Assembly: GCF_050633425.1 (NCBI RefSeq)
Contig: NZ_JBOEGM010000028.1
Location: 1 to 64,000 of the forward strand
Source of the DNA: Pelagimonas sp050633425
Lineage (GTDB): Bacteria > Pseudomonadota > Alphaproteobacteria > Rhodobacterales > Rhodobacteraceae
Direction of reading: 5' to 3'
DNA length: 64,000 nucleotides
Shown: in pieces, positions 33,567 to 42,425 of the stretch
Layout: each line of letters begins with the position of its first letter
Numbering within the stretch: position 1 is the stretch's first letter
Notes under the pieces: generated by a model
Told to the model about the DNA's origin: nothing
Seen by the model: only the letters and a program-made list of their open reading frames with translations
Database searches by the model: none
Translations under genes and position numbers: made by a program

Positions 33567-34651
33567 TCGGCGGCCTCCTTTTGGCTATGGGCCATGGCCT
33601 CGGCACGCACCTTGCGGATCAATTCCAGCTCAGACTGAAAATCGACGTAATGCGGCAGTTTGATATGTTCCAAAAACCCGGTGGCCTGAATGTTATCGGC
33701 ATGTGACAGAACAAACTCTTCGTCCTGCGCCGGGGCACCAACATTGTCTTCGCCCAGCTCTTTCCAACGCAATGACCGGTCGATCAGCGCCATTGAAATC
33801 GCCTTGCGTTCGTTTTGACCAAAGACAAGCCCATAGCCGCGGGTGAATTGCGGGGCTTCGGTTTTGGACCCCATAAATTGGTTAACGGTTTCACATTCGG
33901 TCAGGGTGATTTCACCAATGTCGATGGAAAACCCAAGTTCCGGTATCTCCATTTCCACATCGACGGTGCCAATGCGCAACTCGCCGACAAACGGATGGTT
34001 GCGGCCATAGCCTCGTTGGGTCGAATAGGCCATGCCAAGCAGGAACCCTTCATCGCCCCGCGTCAATGCCTGCAACCGCAAGGGCCGATCCGCCGGATAT
34101 TCCATTGGCTTGCGGGTCATGTCGGTGGGGGTGTCATCGCTGGGGGGGTCGGACTGGATCAACCCTTCGTCATCCAGCAGGCCGGTGATGCGCGGCATGG
34201 CCTCGGCCACGGCGTCCCCTGAAACAGAGGTCGGCAATTCGCCATCCGCGGCCAATTTGAAGTCGAGCAAACGGTGTGTGTAATCAAAAGTCGGCCCAAG
34301 AATCTGCCCTCCCGGCACGTCCTTGAACGTCGCGGACACGCGGCGGATGCAAGACATCGCATTACAATCCACCGGCAGTGAATGGCCGATGCGGGGCAGG
34401 GTGGTGCGATAGGCGCGGATCAGGAAAATCGCTTCGATCAGATCGCCGCGTGCCTGTTTGATCGCCAGTGCCGCCAAATCAGGGTCATAGAGCGAGCCTT
34501 CGGCCATCACGCGGGTCACCGCCAGTGACATCTGTTCGCGAATTTGATCGGTGCTCAGCTCGGCAACGGCCGTGTCTCCGCGACGCTCTTGAGCGAGCCA
34601 CGCGTGGGCGTTGTCGATGGCGCGTTCGCCACCTTTGACAGCAACATACAT
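33563..34651 (-). CDS. phnI: C-P lyase core subunit PhnI
   Basis: 362 residues beginning MYVAVKGGERAIDNAHAWLA, the conserved PhnI start, with the family's nucleosidase-related core (GQILGPTFDYTHRLLDFKLA). PhnI with G, H and L attaches ribose triphosphate to the phosphonate. Start overlaps the phnH stop by one base. Confidence 0.94.
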   Translation of the reverse strand: MYVAVKGGERAIDNAHAWLAQERRGDTAVAELSTDQIREQMSLAVTRVMAEGSLYDPDLAALAIKQARGDLIEAIFLIRAYRTTLPRIGHSLPVDCNAMSCIRRVSATFKDVPGGQILGPTFDYTHRLLDFKLAADGELPTSVSGDAVAEAMPRITGLLDDEGLIQSDPPSDDTPTDMTRKPMEYPADRPLRLQALTRGDEGFLLGMAYSTQRGYGRNHPFVGELRIGTVDVEMEIPELGFSIDIGEITLTECETVNQFMGSKTEAPQFTRGYGLVFGQNERKAISMALIDRSLRWKELGEDNVGAPAQDEEFVLSHADNIQATGFLEHIKLPHYVDFQSELELIRKVRAEAMAHSQKEAAE

Positions 34652-35238
34652 CAGACGGCCTCCGCGAGAGTGGTGACAATTGTGGTTCGGGGAAGCGCCG
34701 CCAGCAGGCGCCCCGAGGTAAAGAAGAAATCCAACCCGCAGGGAAAGGCCGCGCGGTTGGCGTGGATTCCCGTGTGATCTGGGATCGACAAATGGGCGTC
34801 GACTTCAATGCCCGGACCGGTAAGACGCGCGCCAGAGGGCTCAAGCGTCTCAACCTCGACGATCAGCGTCGCCGAGCGGTCAGGATATTCCGGCGTGCCA
34901 ATGGGGAAATCCCCGAGCGGCATCATTTGGTCCCATGGACCTATGGCAAATTGCGCGGTGTCGCGCGACGTGATGGGGGCACCGGTGTGAAAAGCGATCC
35001 ATGTGCGCACATCGTCCGTGTCGTGGCTTGGAGACAACCAGATGGGGGTTTCGCCGTCACACAGCGTCAGAACCAAGGCGGCGGCAGCGGCTGACATCGG
35101 CGCGGGGGCCTTGGCCAGATCAACCGTTTCAATCGTACCCGGGCGCGCCATTGCATTCAGCGCCGCCCGAAACGCATGCGCCGCGTCAACGGATGGGTTG
35201 GCAAAGCCGCCAGCCAAGGCATCATCAGACTCAAGCAT
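34651..35238 (-). CDS. phnH: C-P lyase core subunit PhnH
   Basis: 195 residues from ATG 35238, which shares one base with the phnG stop; a TTG one codon earlier is less likely. The PhnH pattern AHAFRAALNAMARPGTI near the N-terminus and GLDFFFTSG near the C-terminus are clear. It is a scaffold of the PhnGHIJ complex. Confidence 0.92.
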   Translation of the reverse strand: MLESDDALAGGFANPSVDAAHAFRAALNAMARPGTIETVDLAKAPAPMSAAAAALVLTLCDGETPIWLSPSHDTDDVRTWIAFHTGAPITSRDTAQFAIGPWDQMMPLGDFPIGTPEYPDRSATLIVEVETLEPSGARLTGPGIEVDAHLSIPDHTGIHANRAAFPCGLDFFFTSGRLLAALPRTTIVTTLAEAV

Positions 35239-35693
35239 CAATCTTCTCCTCTGACCATGGTGAAGAAATCCACCTTGGTGGCCCCGGCTTTTTCGGCGCG
35301 GGCGGTTTTGGCGGCCTTGCTTTCATGGGCGAGCGGCTCGAGGATTTGGCTGCGCAGATCGTCGGCGCGCGGCGTTTGCATCAAGGCATCAACCAAAGCG
35401 GCGCGGCGAGCATGGGCCTTGTCGCGGCCTTGCACATAGGCGTGTCCGGTCTCTCCCCCCGACAGGCGCAGGGCACAGCGGGTCACTGTCATCTCACCAA
35501 GGTTAAACGGAGCACCGGTGCCGCCTGCGCGCCCCCGCACCATCACGCCACCGGTTTCCGGCGGGCGCATCCAGTCAAATTCGGGCGGTGTGCCAAGCCC
35601 GTCAAAAAGCTGTTCCAGCCGGGCCGGAGCCGCTTTGGCCAGCAGGCTCATCCAGCTTTTGCGGGCCGCGTTATTTTCTTGAGGAGCGCTCAT
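35238..35693 (-). CDS. phnG: C-P lyase core subunit PhnG
   Basis: 151 residues, first gene of the minus-strand C-P lyase operon. PhnG features: RKSWMSLLAKA at the start, RPPETGGVMVRGRAGGTGAPFNLGEMTVTR in the middle (given here as family recognition; key residues RPPETG), and GHAYVQGRDK. The promoter and PhnF operator lie directly upstream. Confidence 0.92.
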   Translation of the reverse strand: MSAPQENNAARKSWMSLLAKAAPARLEQLFDGLGTPPEFDWMRPPETGGVMVRGRAGGTGAPFNLGEMTVTRCALRLSGGETGHAYVQGRDKAHARRAALVDALMQTPRADDLRSQILEPLAHESKAAKTARAEKAGATKVDFFTMVRGED

Positions 35694-35694
35694 C

Positions 35695-35738
35695 TAGACA
35701 CCTTGCTGATTTGTCTAATCCACTATACAACTAGACAA
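35695..35738. promoter_or_regulatory. Candidate PhnF operator between phnG and phnF
   Basis: Three related hexamers occur in the divergent region: TAGACA (35695-35700), TTGTCTA (35711-35717) and TAGACAA (35732-35738). The last two form an inverted repeat with a 14-bp spacer, and the first two another. Such TAGACA/TGTCTA symmetry is expected of a GntR/HutC-type repressor site. Confidence 0.6.
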
Positions 35739-35796
35739 CATCTATCGAACTCCTCCCCGATCTGGCAACTCAACTTTTGTGAAATTTTGGTAACGC

Positions 35797-36507
35797 ATGA
35801 CCCGAACACCGATTTGGAAATCAATCACCACCCAGCTAGAAGCGGATATGAGCGCGGGGCACTATGGCACCGGTGACAAGCTTCCGACCGAAGCGGAGCT
35901 TTCCAGCCGATTTGGTGTCAACCGTCACACGGTCCGCCGGGCGCTGGCCGATATGGCAGAGCGCGGCATAGTGCGGTCACGGCGTGGGGCCGGCGTGTTT
36001 GTCGAAGCGCCCCCGACCGATTACCCGATTGGCCGACGGGTGCGGTTTCATCAAAACATTGCCGCAACGGGGCGCCTACCGAGCCGCAAAACCCTGCGGA
36101 TTGAAAACCGGGGCTGTGATCCGGTCGAGGCACAGGCCCTGGACATTCCCGTCGGCGATCCTGTGCTGATCTATGAAGGCTTGACCCTTGCCGGACCCGC
36201 GCCCATCGGCTTGTTCATCAGCGTTTACCCGCTCGCGCGTTTGCCCAAAATGGCCGAGGCGCTGGAACAGACGACATCCGTGACTGAGGCCTTTAGACTG
36301 AATGGGCTGCAAGATTACACCCGGCGTGACACCCGCATGTCGGCGGAACTGGCCAATCCGACACAGGCACTACATCTGCGTCTACGCGAAGGGGATCCGG
36401 TGTTGAAAACGGTTGGCATCAACGTCGACCCAAACGGCCATCCTTTGGAATTTGGAACCGTTTGGTTTGCCGCTGATCGCGTGACGCTGACCGTCGCACA
36501 TGACTGA
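35797..36507 (+). CDS. phnF: Phosphonate operon regulator PhnF (GntR/HutC family)
   Basis: 236 residues: N-terminal winged helix (MSAGHYGTGDKLPTEAELSS, RFGVNRHTVRRALADMAERG) and C-terminal UTRA ligand domain. The divergent position next to phnG and family membership fit PhnF. It probably represses the C-P lyase operon through the TAGACA sites. Confidence 0.9.
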   Translation: MTRTPIWKSITTQLEADMSAGHYGTGDKLPTEAELSSRFGVNRHTVRRALADMAERGIVRSRRGAGVFVEAPPTDYPIGRRVRFHQNIAATGRLPSRKTLRIENRGCDPVEAQALDIPVGDPVLIYEGLTLAGPAPIGLFISVYPLARLPKMAEALEQTTSVTEAFRLNGLQDYTRRDTRMSAELANPTQALHLRLREGDPVLKTVGINVDPNGHPLEFGTVWFAADRVTLTVAHD

Positions 36508-36510
36508 CGC

Positions 36511-37125
36511 CTATTCGTATTTTTCCAAAAACGTCTCAATCGGCAAGTTGCGGAAATCGGCGAGCCGGTCACGCACGAGGTCATGATCCCAATCCCACCA
36601 TGCCAGCGCCATCAAACGATCGGCAATCGCGGTTGGAAACCGGGCGCGCATGGGTTTGGCGGGCAACCCGGCAACAATTTGGTAGGGGTCAACATCCTTG
36701 GTCACCACGGCCCCGGCGGCAACAATGGCCCCGTGCCCAATTGTGACGTCTGGTCGAATAATCGCCCCATGACCGATCCAGGTATCGTGGCCAATATGCG
36801 CAAGGCGACCAAGGCGATGTTCAAAGAAGGCGGCGTCCTTGCCGGTGCCCTCCCAGTAATCATCCGAGCGATACAGGAAATGGTGCAAGGACGCTTGCTG
36901 CATCGGGTGATCGGTTGGGCCGATGCGGCAAAAGCTGGCGATATTGGCGAACTTGCCAATGCGGGCATTGGCAATATCGACGAAGCGGTCGCAATAGGAG
37001 AAATCATCCATTTGCGTATTGGCGATCCGACTGCCTTTGCCGATCTCAACAAAGGCCCCAAAGTCGGATGTGGTGATCTCGCAATCGGGATGGATAAACG
37101 GGGTTTCGGCGGACAGTCGGGCCAT
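36511..37125 (-). CDS. Hexapeptide-repeat transferase of phosphonate clusters
   Basis: 204-residue left-handed beta-helix acyltransferase. Repeats are visible in HIGHDTWIGHGAIIRPDVTI and GHGAIVAAGAVVTKDV, with a CAT/xenobiotic-acetyltransferase style. This class commonly accompanies phn genes, but its substrate is not established. It ends the phnCDE operon, 4 bp after the second phnE, and converges with phnF. Confidence 0.85.
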   Translation of the reverse strand: MARLSAETPFIHPDCEITTSDFGAFVEIGKGSRIANTQMDDFSYCDRFVDIANARIGKFANIASFCRIGPTDHPMQQASLHHFLYRSDDYWEGTGKDAAFFEHRLGRLAHIGHDTWIGHGAIIRPDVTIGHGAIVAAGAVVTKDVDPYQIVAGLPAKPMRARFPTAIADRLMALAWWDWDHDLVRDRLADFRNLPIETFLEKYE

Positions 37126-37129
37126 AGCG

Positions 37130-38440
37130 TTAATGCTCCTGTGAACCGCGGATCAAACGGGCCCGCAGTAGGCCAGACACCCAATCCATGAACATGACCA
37201 TCAAGATCACCAGGATGATATAATAGCCGACCTCTTCCCAATCTTTTTGGGTGATCATCGCTTGGGTCAGCAACAGGCCGATGCCGCCGCCAGTGATCGC
37301 GCCAATAATGGTGGCCGACCGGGTGTTGGATTCGAAGAAATACAACACCTGACTGAGCAGAACCGGCGTGATCTGAGGGATAACACCAAAGCGGTAGCGT
37401 TGCAGCGGTTTGGCCCCGGTCGATTGAATGCCTTCGATCTGTTTTTCATCCACGTTTTCAAGCGCCTCTGAGAACATTTTCCCAAAGCTTCCCGTGTCGG
37501 TGATCAGGATGGCCAAGGCTCCGGTCAACGGTCCGGGGCCAAAGGCACGGGCCAAGATGATGGTCCAGATTAGCGCATCCACACCACGAAAGAAGTCAAA
37601 CATCCGGCGGGCTGCGAACCGCACCGCGATCAGTGGCGCAAAGTTACGTGCCGCCAAAAAGGCCAGGGGCAGGGCCACGATTGCGGCCCCAAAGGTGCCA
37701 AGGAAGGCCATGAGGATCGTTTCAAAGATCGCCCAAGCCACTTGGGAATGGTGCCACATCTTGTTGTTCCAAAACCCATCCCAAATCGCCGCGCCTTCAC
37801 CCGACATTGCCCGGCTCAAAAGCTCAAACGGACCGAGGCCGTAATAGGGGCTGTCGAGGGTGAAGAAGAAGAGCTCCCAGCCTTTGGAATAGCGAAACAC
37901 TTCGGCCTTGGTCTTGGTCACATTCAGCCGGCCAGCGTCGGTTGTCAGGCTCAGACGTGACTTTGACAGACTGACCCAATCGGGCACCTGACCGTCGGGA
38001 AACACCGCCTGAACCCCTTGGGAGCGGCTGGCGGTGACAGAAATCTGGCCGTAGCCGGGATAGTCATAAATGATGGTGTCGCCAAGGATAACGGAATGAC
38101 CGTCCTTGAGCGCAACGCGCGGTTCATCACCCAAGGTGACCCAATCGGGCATGGTGCCCTCTGGGTAGCTGCCTTTGCGCTCCCCTTCGATGGCGGCGGT
38201 GATGTCACCGGTGCGCAGATTGCGGGTGATATGGGTTTTGTAACTATAGCTGTCCGCCACCAAGGTGCGGGCGTTTTTGAGGCTGGCGCGTTCGCTTAGG
38301 CCGACGATGTCAAAGGAGACAAAAATATAGGCCAGATAGGCCAAAACCAAAACGGGCACCGAGAGGGCAATCAGACGTTTGCGCGCAAAAAGCTGTTCGG
38401 CTTGGTGGTGCAGGGCGGTGTTGGTCGAGAGCACGGTCAT
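37130..38440 (-). CDS. phnE: Phosphonate ABC transporter permease PhnE, long form
   Basis: 436-residue permease, much longer than the usual ~260-290. After the first membrane helix (IALSVPVLVLAYLAYIFVS) there is a ~170-residue soluble insertion, probably periplasmic, before the standard transport core with the EAA-like loop EGIQSTGAKPLQRYRFGVIP. Overlaps the first phnE as ATGA. The two PhnE proteins likely form a heterodimer. Confidence 0.9.
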   Translation of the reverse strand: MTVLSTNTALHHQAEQLFARKRLIALSVPVLVLAYLAYIFVSFDIVGLSERASLKNARTLVADSYSYKTHITRNLRTGDITAAIEGERKGSYPEGTMPDWVTLGDEPRVALKDGHSVILGDTIIYDYPGYGQISVTASRSQGVQAVFPDGQVPDWVSLSKSRLSLTTDAGRLNVTKTKAEVFRYSKGWELFFFTLDSPYYGLGPFELLSRAMSGEGAAIWDGFWNNKMWHHSQVAWAIFETILMAFLGTFGAAIVALPLAFLAARNFAPLIAVRFAARRMFDFFRGVDALIWTIILARAFGPGPLTGALAILITDTGSFGKMFSEALENVDEKQIEGIQSTGAKPLQRYRFGVIPQITPVLLSQVLYFFESNTRSATIIGAITGGGIGLLLTQAMITQKDWEEVGYYIILVILMVMFMDWVSGLLRARLIRGSQEH

Positions 38441-39303
38441 ACTGTGGCCTCCAGCTTGCGATTGCCGTGGGTCAGGCGATCACGCAGGGTCGACGACAGC
38501 TGATCGACGATGACGATGGTGATAAACAAGAGCAGGAAAATCGCGGCGGCTTCGTCATATTTGCCTTTGCCCCAGGACATGGCGTTTTTGAGCTCGTAAC
38601 CGATGCCACCGGCCCCGACAAAGCCAAGGATCGCAGAGGCGCGGATGTTGATTTCGAAGCGCAACAACGCATAGCTGAGATAATTGGGCGCAACTTGTGG
38701 AATAACGCCCAAGAGCATCCGTTGCCCCCAACCCGCACCCACCGATTGCAGCCCTTCAACCGGTTTCAGCGAGGCGTTTTCATTGACCTCTGAGAACAAT
38801 TTGCCAAGCGCGCCGATGGTGTGAAAGGCGATGGCAATCATCGCAGGCACCGGGCCGCCGCCAAGGACAAAGATCAACACAAGAGCGATCACAATCTCGG
38901 GGATGGCGCGCATGATATCCATGATCCGCCGCACAACCGGGATCGCGCGTGGCCAGGGTGCCAAGCCACGTGTTGCCAAAAGCGAGGCGACAATGGCGAC
39001 CAGCGCACCGATTAAGGTGGCCGCTGCGGCGATGTTCAGAGTTTCGATCAAGGCCGGCAAAAAGCGCAGGAAATGGGCCGGAAATTCAGCCAGTTTTTGC
39101 GACGCTTCGCCGAGCACTTCGGCAGGAAAGTCAAAAACATTGGTCCAACCATCGGCGAAACTCCCGGCGTTGCGGTCATCTGCGGTGGTGAATCCGGCGA
39201 TCATCAAGGCGACAAACAAGACAAGAAAGATGCTGTTATAGACGCGTTTGCGCTGGGTCTGCGCCATATAGTCGGCGCGAAGGTCGTGCGGTAAATCTGT
39301 CAT
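38437..39303 (-). CDS. phnE: Phosphonate ABC transporter permease PhnE, short form
   Basis: 288-residue permease with a first helix at YNSIFLVLFVALMIAGF, a short periplasmic loop, and a core containing EGLQSVGAGWGQRMLLGVIP followed by the last helices. Standard PhnE length. It lies between phnD and the long PhnE; the phnD-phnE gap holds a stem-loop. Confidence 0.92.
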   Translation of the reverse strand: MTDLPHDLRADYMAQTQRKRVYNSIFLVLFVALMIAGFTTADDRNAGSFADGWTNVFDFPAEVLGEASQKLAEFPAHFLRFLPALIETLNIAAAATLIGALVAIVASLLATRGLAPWPRAIPVVRRIMDIMRAIPEIVIALVLIFVLGGGPVPAMIAIAFHTIGALGKLFSEVNENASLKPVEGLQSVGAGWGQRMLLGVIPQVAPNYLSYALLRFEINIRASAILGFVGAGGIGYELKNAMSWGKGKYDEAAAIFLLLFITIVIVDQLSSTLRDRLTHGNRKLEATV

Positions 39304-39325
39304 GATGGCCTTGATTTGAAATTGA

Positions 39326-39349
39326 CGGGCCCCGGATCACCGGAGCCCG
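39326..39349 (-). terminator. Stem-loop between phnD and phnE
   Basis: On the minus-strand RNA, CGGGC-U-CCGG pairs with CCGG-G-GCCCG around a UGAU loop, giving ten pairs including one U-G. It follows the binding-protein gene, where such structures usually raise receptor over permease levels. Confidence 0.55.
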
Positions 39350-39370
39350 CCAGACGCGGTTGAAATGCGA

Positions 39371-40273
39371 TTAGTTGGATTTCAGCTTACGGGCTTCGAT
39401 GATCACTTCGTAGGCGTCGTGCGTGATGGGCATAAAGCCTTTTGCATCGCCCTGAAGAACGCCATAGGCGCAGTCTGGGTCGATGGATTTCAGCGACGCC
39501 ATCAGCCCGGTCATTTTCAGCTTCACGTCTTCTGGCAGCTCTTTGCGCAGAACAACGGGGCCTTCTGGGATCGGCTTGGACTGCCAGATTTGAACCAGAT
39601 CGTTCATGTCAACCAGACCGGCGTCAACCGCTTTGCGCAGGGCACCAGAGTTGAAACCATCTTCCCAGTTGCCCAGACCGTCGGCCCAGGTCACGCCACC
39701 GTCAACATCGCCATTGTTCACGGCAACGATTGTTTGCTCGTGACCGCCGGTGAATTTCACTTCACCAAAGTAATCGCCGGACGTCATGGTCGCGCCGGTG
39801 GCTTCGGGGATTTCGATTGAAGGGATCAGGAAGCCGGACGTCGAGTTTGGATCGCCAAAGCCGAAAACTTTGTCCTTCATGTCATCCAAAGACGCGATGC
39901 CGCTGTCTTTGTGCGCAAAACCGATCGAGTAATAGCCATAGCCGCCATCAGTGTTGACTTTGACCAAGATCGGCTCAACCGCATCCGGGTCAGACAAGAA
40001 GGTTTTGGCGTAACCAGAGGCGCCCAACCATGCCATGTCGATGGTGCCGCCCAGCAGCCCTTGGATAACGCCGTTGTAATCGGCAGGGGCGAAAAGCTTG
40101 GTTTCAACACCCAGCAGATCTTCGGTTTTGGCGCGCAGGCATTCGTTGTTGTTCAAACGGTCCTGAGCATTTTCGCCGCCCAGGATGCCGATGCGGAATT
40201 CTTGGATACCTTCGGCAGCGGCAGGCGCGGCGAGGGCGGTGGTTGCCAGAATGGCAGCAATCAGCTTGTTCAT
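39371..40273 (-). CDS. phnD: Phosphonate-binding protein PhnD
   Basis: 300 residues from ATG 40273, with signal peptide MNKLIAAILATTALAAPAAA. The family core is visible: FRIGILGGENAQDRL, LLGVETKLFAPADYNGVIQG, MAWLGASGYAKTF and FGFGDPNSTSGFLIPS, which line the phosphonate pocket in PhnD/PhnD-like proteins. Periplasmic receptor for the PhnCDE importer. Confidence 0.93.
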   Translation of the reverse strand: MNKLIAAILATTALAAPAAAEGIQEFRIGILGGENAQDRLNNNECLRAKTEDLLGVETKLFAPADYNGVIQGLLGGTIDMAWLGASGYAKTFLSDPDAVEPILVKVNTDGGYGYYSIGFAHKDSGIASLDDMKDKVFGFGDPNSTSGFLIPSIEIPEATGATMTSGDYFGEVKFTGGHEQTIVAVNNGDVDGGVTWADGLGNWEDGFNSGALRKAVDAGLVDMNDLVQIWQSKPIPEGPVVLRKELPEDVKLKMTGLMASLKSIDPDCAYGVLQGDAKGFMPITHDAYEVIIEARKLKSN

Positions 40274-40334
40274 CGTGTGTCTCCAGTTGGATGTTGTCCC
40301 GGTGCGTGTCACGCCCCGAGGTGCTGAGTTTTCA

Positions 40335-41153
40335 TCAAGCCGTAACAGCGGCCTGTTGGGGGCGGTTGGACCGGTCGAGCGTTTCAATGCTGGTGCTGGT
40401 CGCCGCTTCAGAGAAGCTGGCATCTGCGCCGTAAATGTCGCGCGCCACACCGGTTGTCAGTTGCTCGGGCGTGCCATCAAACACGACGCGGCCCATGCGC
40501 ATTCCAATCACCCGGTCGCAATAGGTGCGCGCCGTATCCAGAGTGTGCAGGTTGGCGATCACGGTGCGTCCGTCTTCTTCGTGGATATGGCGCAGGGTAT
40601 CCATGACCACCTTGGCATTCATCGGATCAAGCGACGCAATGGGTTCGTCTGCTAGAATGATTTTGGGGTCTTGCATCAAGGCGCGGGCAATGGCGACGCG
40701 CTGTTGTTGACCGCCAGACAGGGCCGAGGCGCGCTTGGCCGCATGGGCCTCGATGCTAAGCCGTTCGAGAATGTCGATGGCCCGGTAGATGTCAGATTTC
40801 GGATACAGGTTGAACATCGTCGACAGGGTCGAGCGGCGGTTCAACGTGCCATGCAAAACGTTGGACACAACATCCATACGCGGCACCAGATTGAACTGTT
40901 GAAAGATCATTGCGCAGTGAGATTGCCAATTACGTTTCTCGCGGCCCTTGAGCGCAAGCACGTTTTGCCCCTCAAACCGCAGCGCGCCGCTGGTGGCGTC
41001 CGTCAAACGATTCATCATACGCAGCAGGGTGGATTTGCCCGCACCAGATGCCCCGATGATCCCGATCATCATAGGCTTGCCAACGCTCAGGCTGACATTA
41101 TCAACCGCTACATTACCACCAAATTGTTTTGTCAGGCCCTCAAATTCGAGCAT
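40335..41153 (-). CDS. phnC: Phosphonate ABC transporter ATP-binding protein PhnC
   Basis: 272 residues from ATG 41153. Walker A GASGAGKSTLLRMMNRL (with the PhnC-typical MMNRL), signature LSGGQQQRVAIARAL, Walker B IILADEPIASLDP. First gene of the phnC-D-E-E-transferase operon. A possible Pho box lies about 45 bp upstream. Confidence 0.93.
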   Translation of the reverse strand: MLEFEGLTKQFGGNVAVDNVSLSVGKPMMIGIIGASGAGKSTLLRMMNRLTDATSGALRFEGQNVLALKGREKRNWQSHCAMIFQQFNLVPRMDVVSNVLHGTLNRRSTLSTMFNLYPKSDIYRAIDILERLSIEAHAAKRASALSGGQQQRVAIARALMQDPKIILADEPIASLDPMNAKVVMDTLRHIHEEDGRTVIANLHTLDTARTYCDRVIGMRMGRVVFDGTPEQLTTGVARDIYGADASFSEAATSTSIETLDRSNRPQQAAVTA

Positions 41154-41195
41154 GCCGTCCCCCTGTTCTTCGCAGGAGACCAAGACCCGGAAATT

Positions 41196-41213
41196 GTCAC
41201 CCCAGGATGACAG
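41196..41213 (-). promoter_or_regulatory. Possible Pho box upstream of phnC
   Basis: Reading on the minus strand, CTGTCAT (41213-41207) is a perfect PhoB half-site, followed by CCTG and a poor second half (GGGTGAC). The same bases form TGTCA-N8-TGACA. Phosphate control of phnC is common, but this site is only half convincing. The remaining 41214-41441 shows no gene. Confidence 0.4.
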
Positions 41214-41441
41214 TTAAGAAACATATTTGTAAAATAGTCGGAATTCTTAGCCCGTGAGGGCACAGATGGGCAGATCGTCACAACAGGCGCGCTGATCCTA
41301 GGATGTCTCAGTCACATGACACCACGACGGCCACGACATGTTATAGGGGCACCCATCGTACAATCGCAAAACCGAGCAAGGACGTTGCGCAGGCTGACGC
41401 CAGCCCACCAAGGTCAACACCAGCGTCCGGGGACAAAACAG

Positions 41442-42095
41442 TCACGACATATGTTCTGTCAGAGATTCCTTGGCACCTAGGATATGGGCACGGGTGAGCT
41501 CGGCCGCGCGATCTGCATCGCCGGATTCACAGGCTGTGAGGATACCGAGATGTTCGCGATTGGCGCGCTCCATGCCGTCAGACATCACCAATTGCGCGCG
41601 CGAATAGCGGTCGATCCGGTCCATGGCATTGTCAATGACGGACAGGTGGTAGGGCAGGGCGCAGGCGGCATAAAGCGCCCAGTGGAATTTGCGATTGAGC
41701 TCTCCCCAAGCCATCGGGTCGGGCGACGCGGCAAAGGCGTCGCAATATCCGCGGGCCTCTTGCAGCACGGATTTGGACATCAAAGGCACCGAGCGGCGGA
41801 TCACGTCCCCCTCAACCAAGGCCCGAAATTCAAACACTTCGCTGGCCTCTTCGATCGAAAGCCCGGCAACAACGGCGCCCTTATAGCGTTGCGATGTCAC
41901 CAACCCTTGCTCCTCAAGACGGGAGATCGCTTCGCGCACTGGAATGCGTGAGGTATTGAAAAGCTTGGCAATCTCGTCTTGGCGCAGGGGTTCGCCGTCC
42001 TTCATCTCGCCTTCGATGATCGCCTTGCGCAGCGCTTCAAAAACGATGGTCGCAGCCGAAGCCGTGCGGGAAATATCAACAGGTTTGAGTTTCAA
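41442..42095 (-). CDS. GntR/FadR-family regulator of hydroxyproline catabolism
   Basis: 217-residue regulator, winged helix (GEPLRQDEIAKLFNTSRIPV, REAISRLEEQGLV) plus FCD ligand domain (FEFRALVEGDVIRR, HWALYAACALPYHLSVID). The start is a TTG at 42095 with a strong GGAGG eight bases upstream, and no nearby ATG fits. It is divergent from the hydroxyproline operon, and the 28-bp palindrome between them is the likely operator. Confidence 0.87.
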   Translation of the reverse strand: MKLKPVDISRTASAATIVFEALRKAIIEGEMKDGEPLRQDEIAKLFNTSRIPVREAISRLEEQGLVTSQRYKGAVVAGLSIEEASEVFEFRALVEGDVIRRSVPLMSKSVLQEARGYCDAFAASPDPMAWGELNRKFHWALYAACALPYHLSVIDNAMDRIDRYSRAQLVMSDGMERANREHLGILTACESGDADRAAELTRAHILGAKESLTEHMS

Positions 42096-42158
42096 AAGGC
42101 ACCTCCACTGGCGGCAACCTACTGGAAGATTTGGGTAATTTGAAGATGTGATTTTTTA

Positions 42159-42186
42159 TATTGTATATTGGATCCAATATACAATA
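42159..42186. promoter_or_regulatory. 28-bp perfect palindrome, operator of the hydroxyproline cluster
   Basis: TATTGTATATTG (42159-42170), GATC, and CAATATACAATA (42175-42186) form a perfect inverted repeat in an AT-rich island of the 330-bp divergent gap. A FadR-family dimer site of the TTGG-N2-CCAA type lies at its centre. The rest of the gap (42187-42425) contains no gene I can support. Confidence 0.8.
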
Positions 42187-42425
42187 AGACTCTGACCATC
42201 GGTTCAAACCTGAGTTTCAGACGGGAGGACAAAACATTTTGGGCAAAAGCCACGAACAAATAGCGCAAAGAAGGGCTGGATTGGGTCGTCCTGTCGGACA
42301 GGCCCCCGCGTCTTCAACCACCGCGTGGTGCGCCCAATCAGCCCCGTCACCCCGAACCAGCCGACGCGTCTTGCAAACACCAGATACAACCAGTCGAATT
42401 CCCTCCCAATTTCAAGGATACCCCC

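Noticed and set aside
41281..41310. ATCCTAGGAT palindrome as an operator
   Set aside because: Only 10 bp, no flanking symmetry and no promoter-like context.
41303..41497. Short plus-strand ORF between phnC and the GntR gene
   Set aside because: Low-complexity composition, no ribosome site and overlap with the GntR 3' end.
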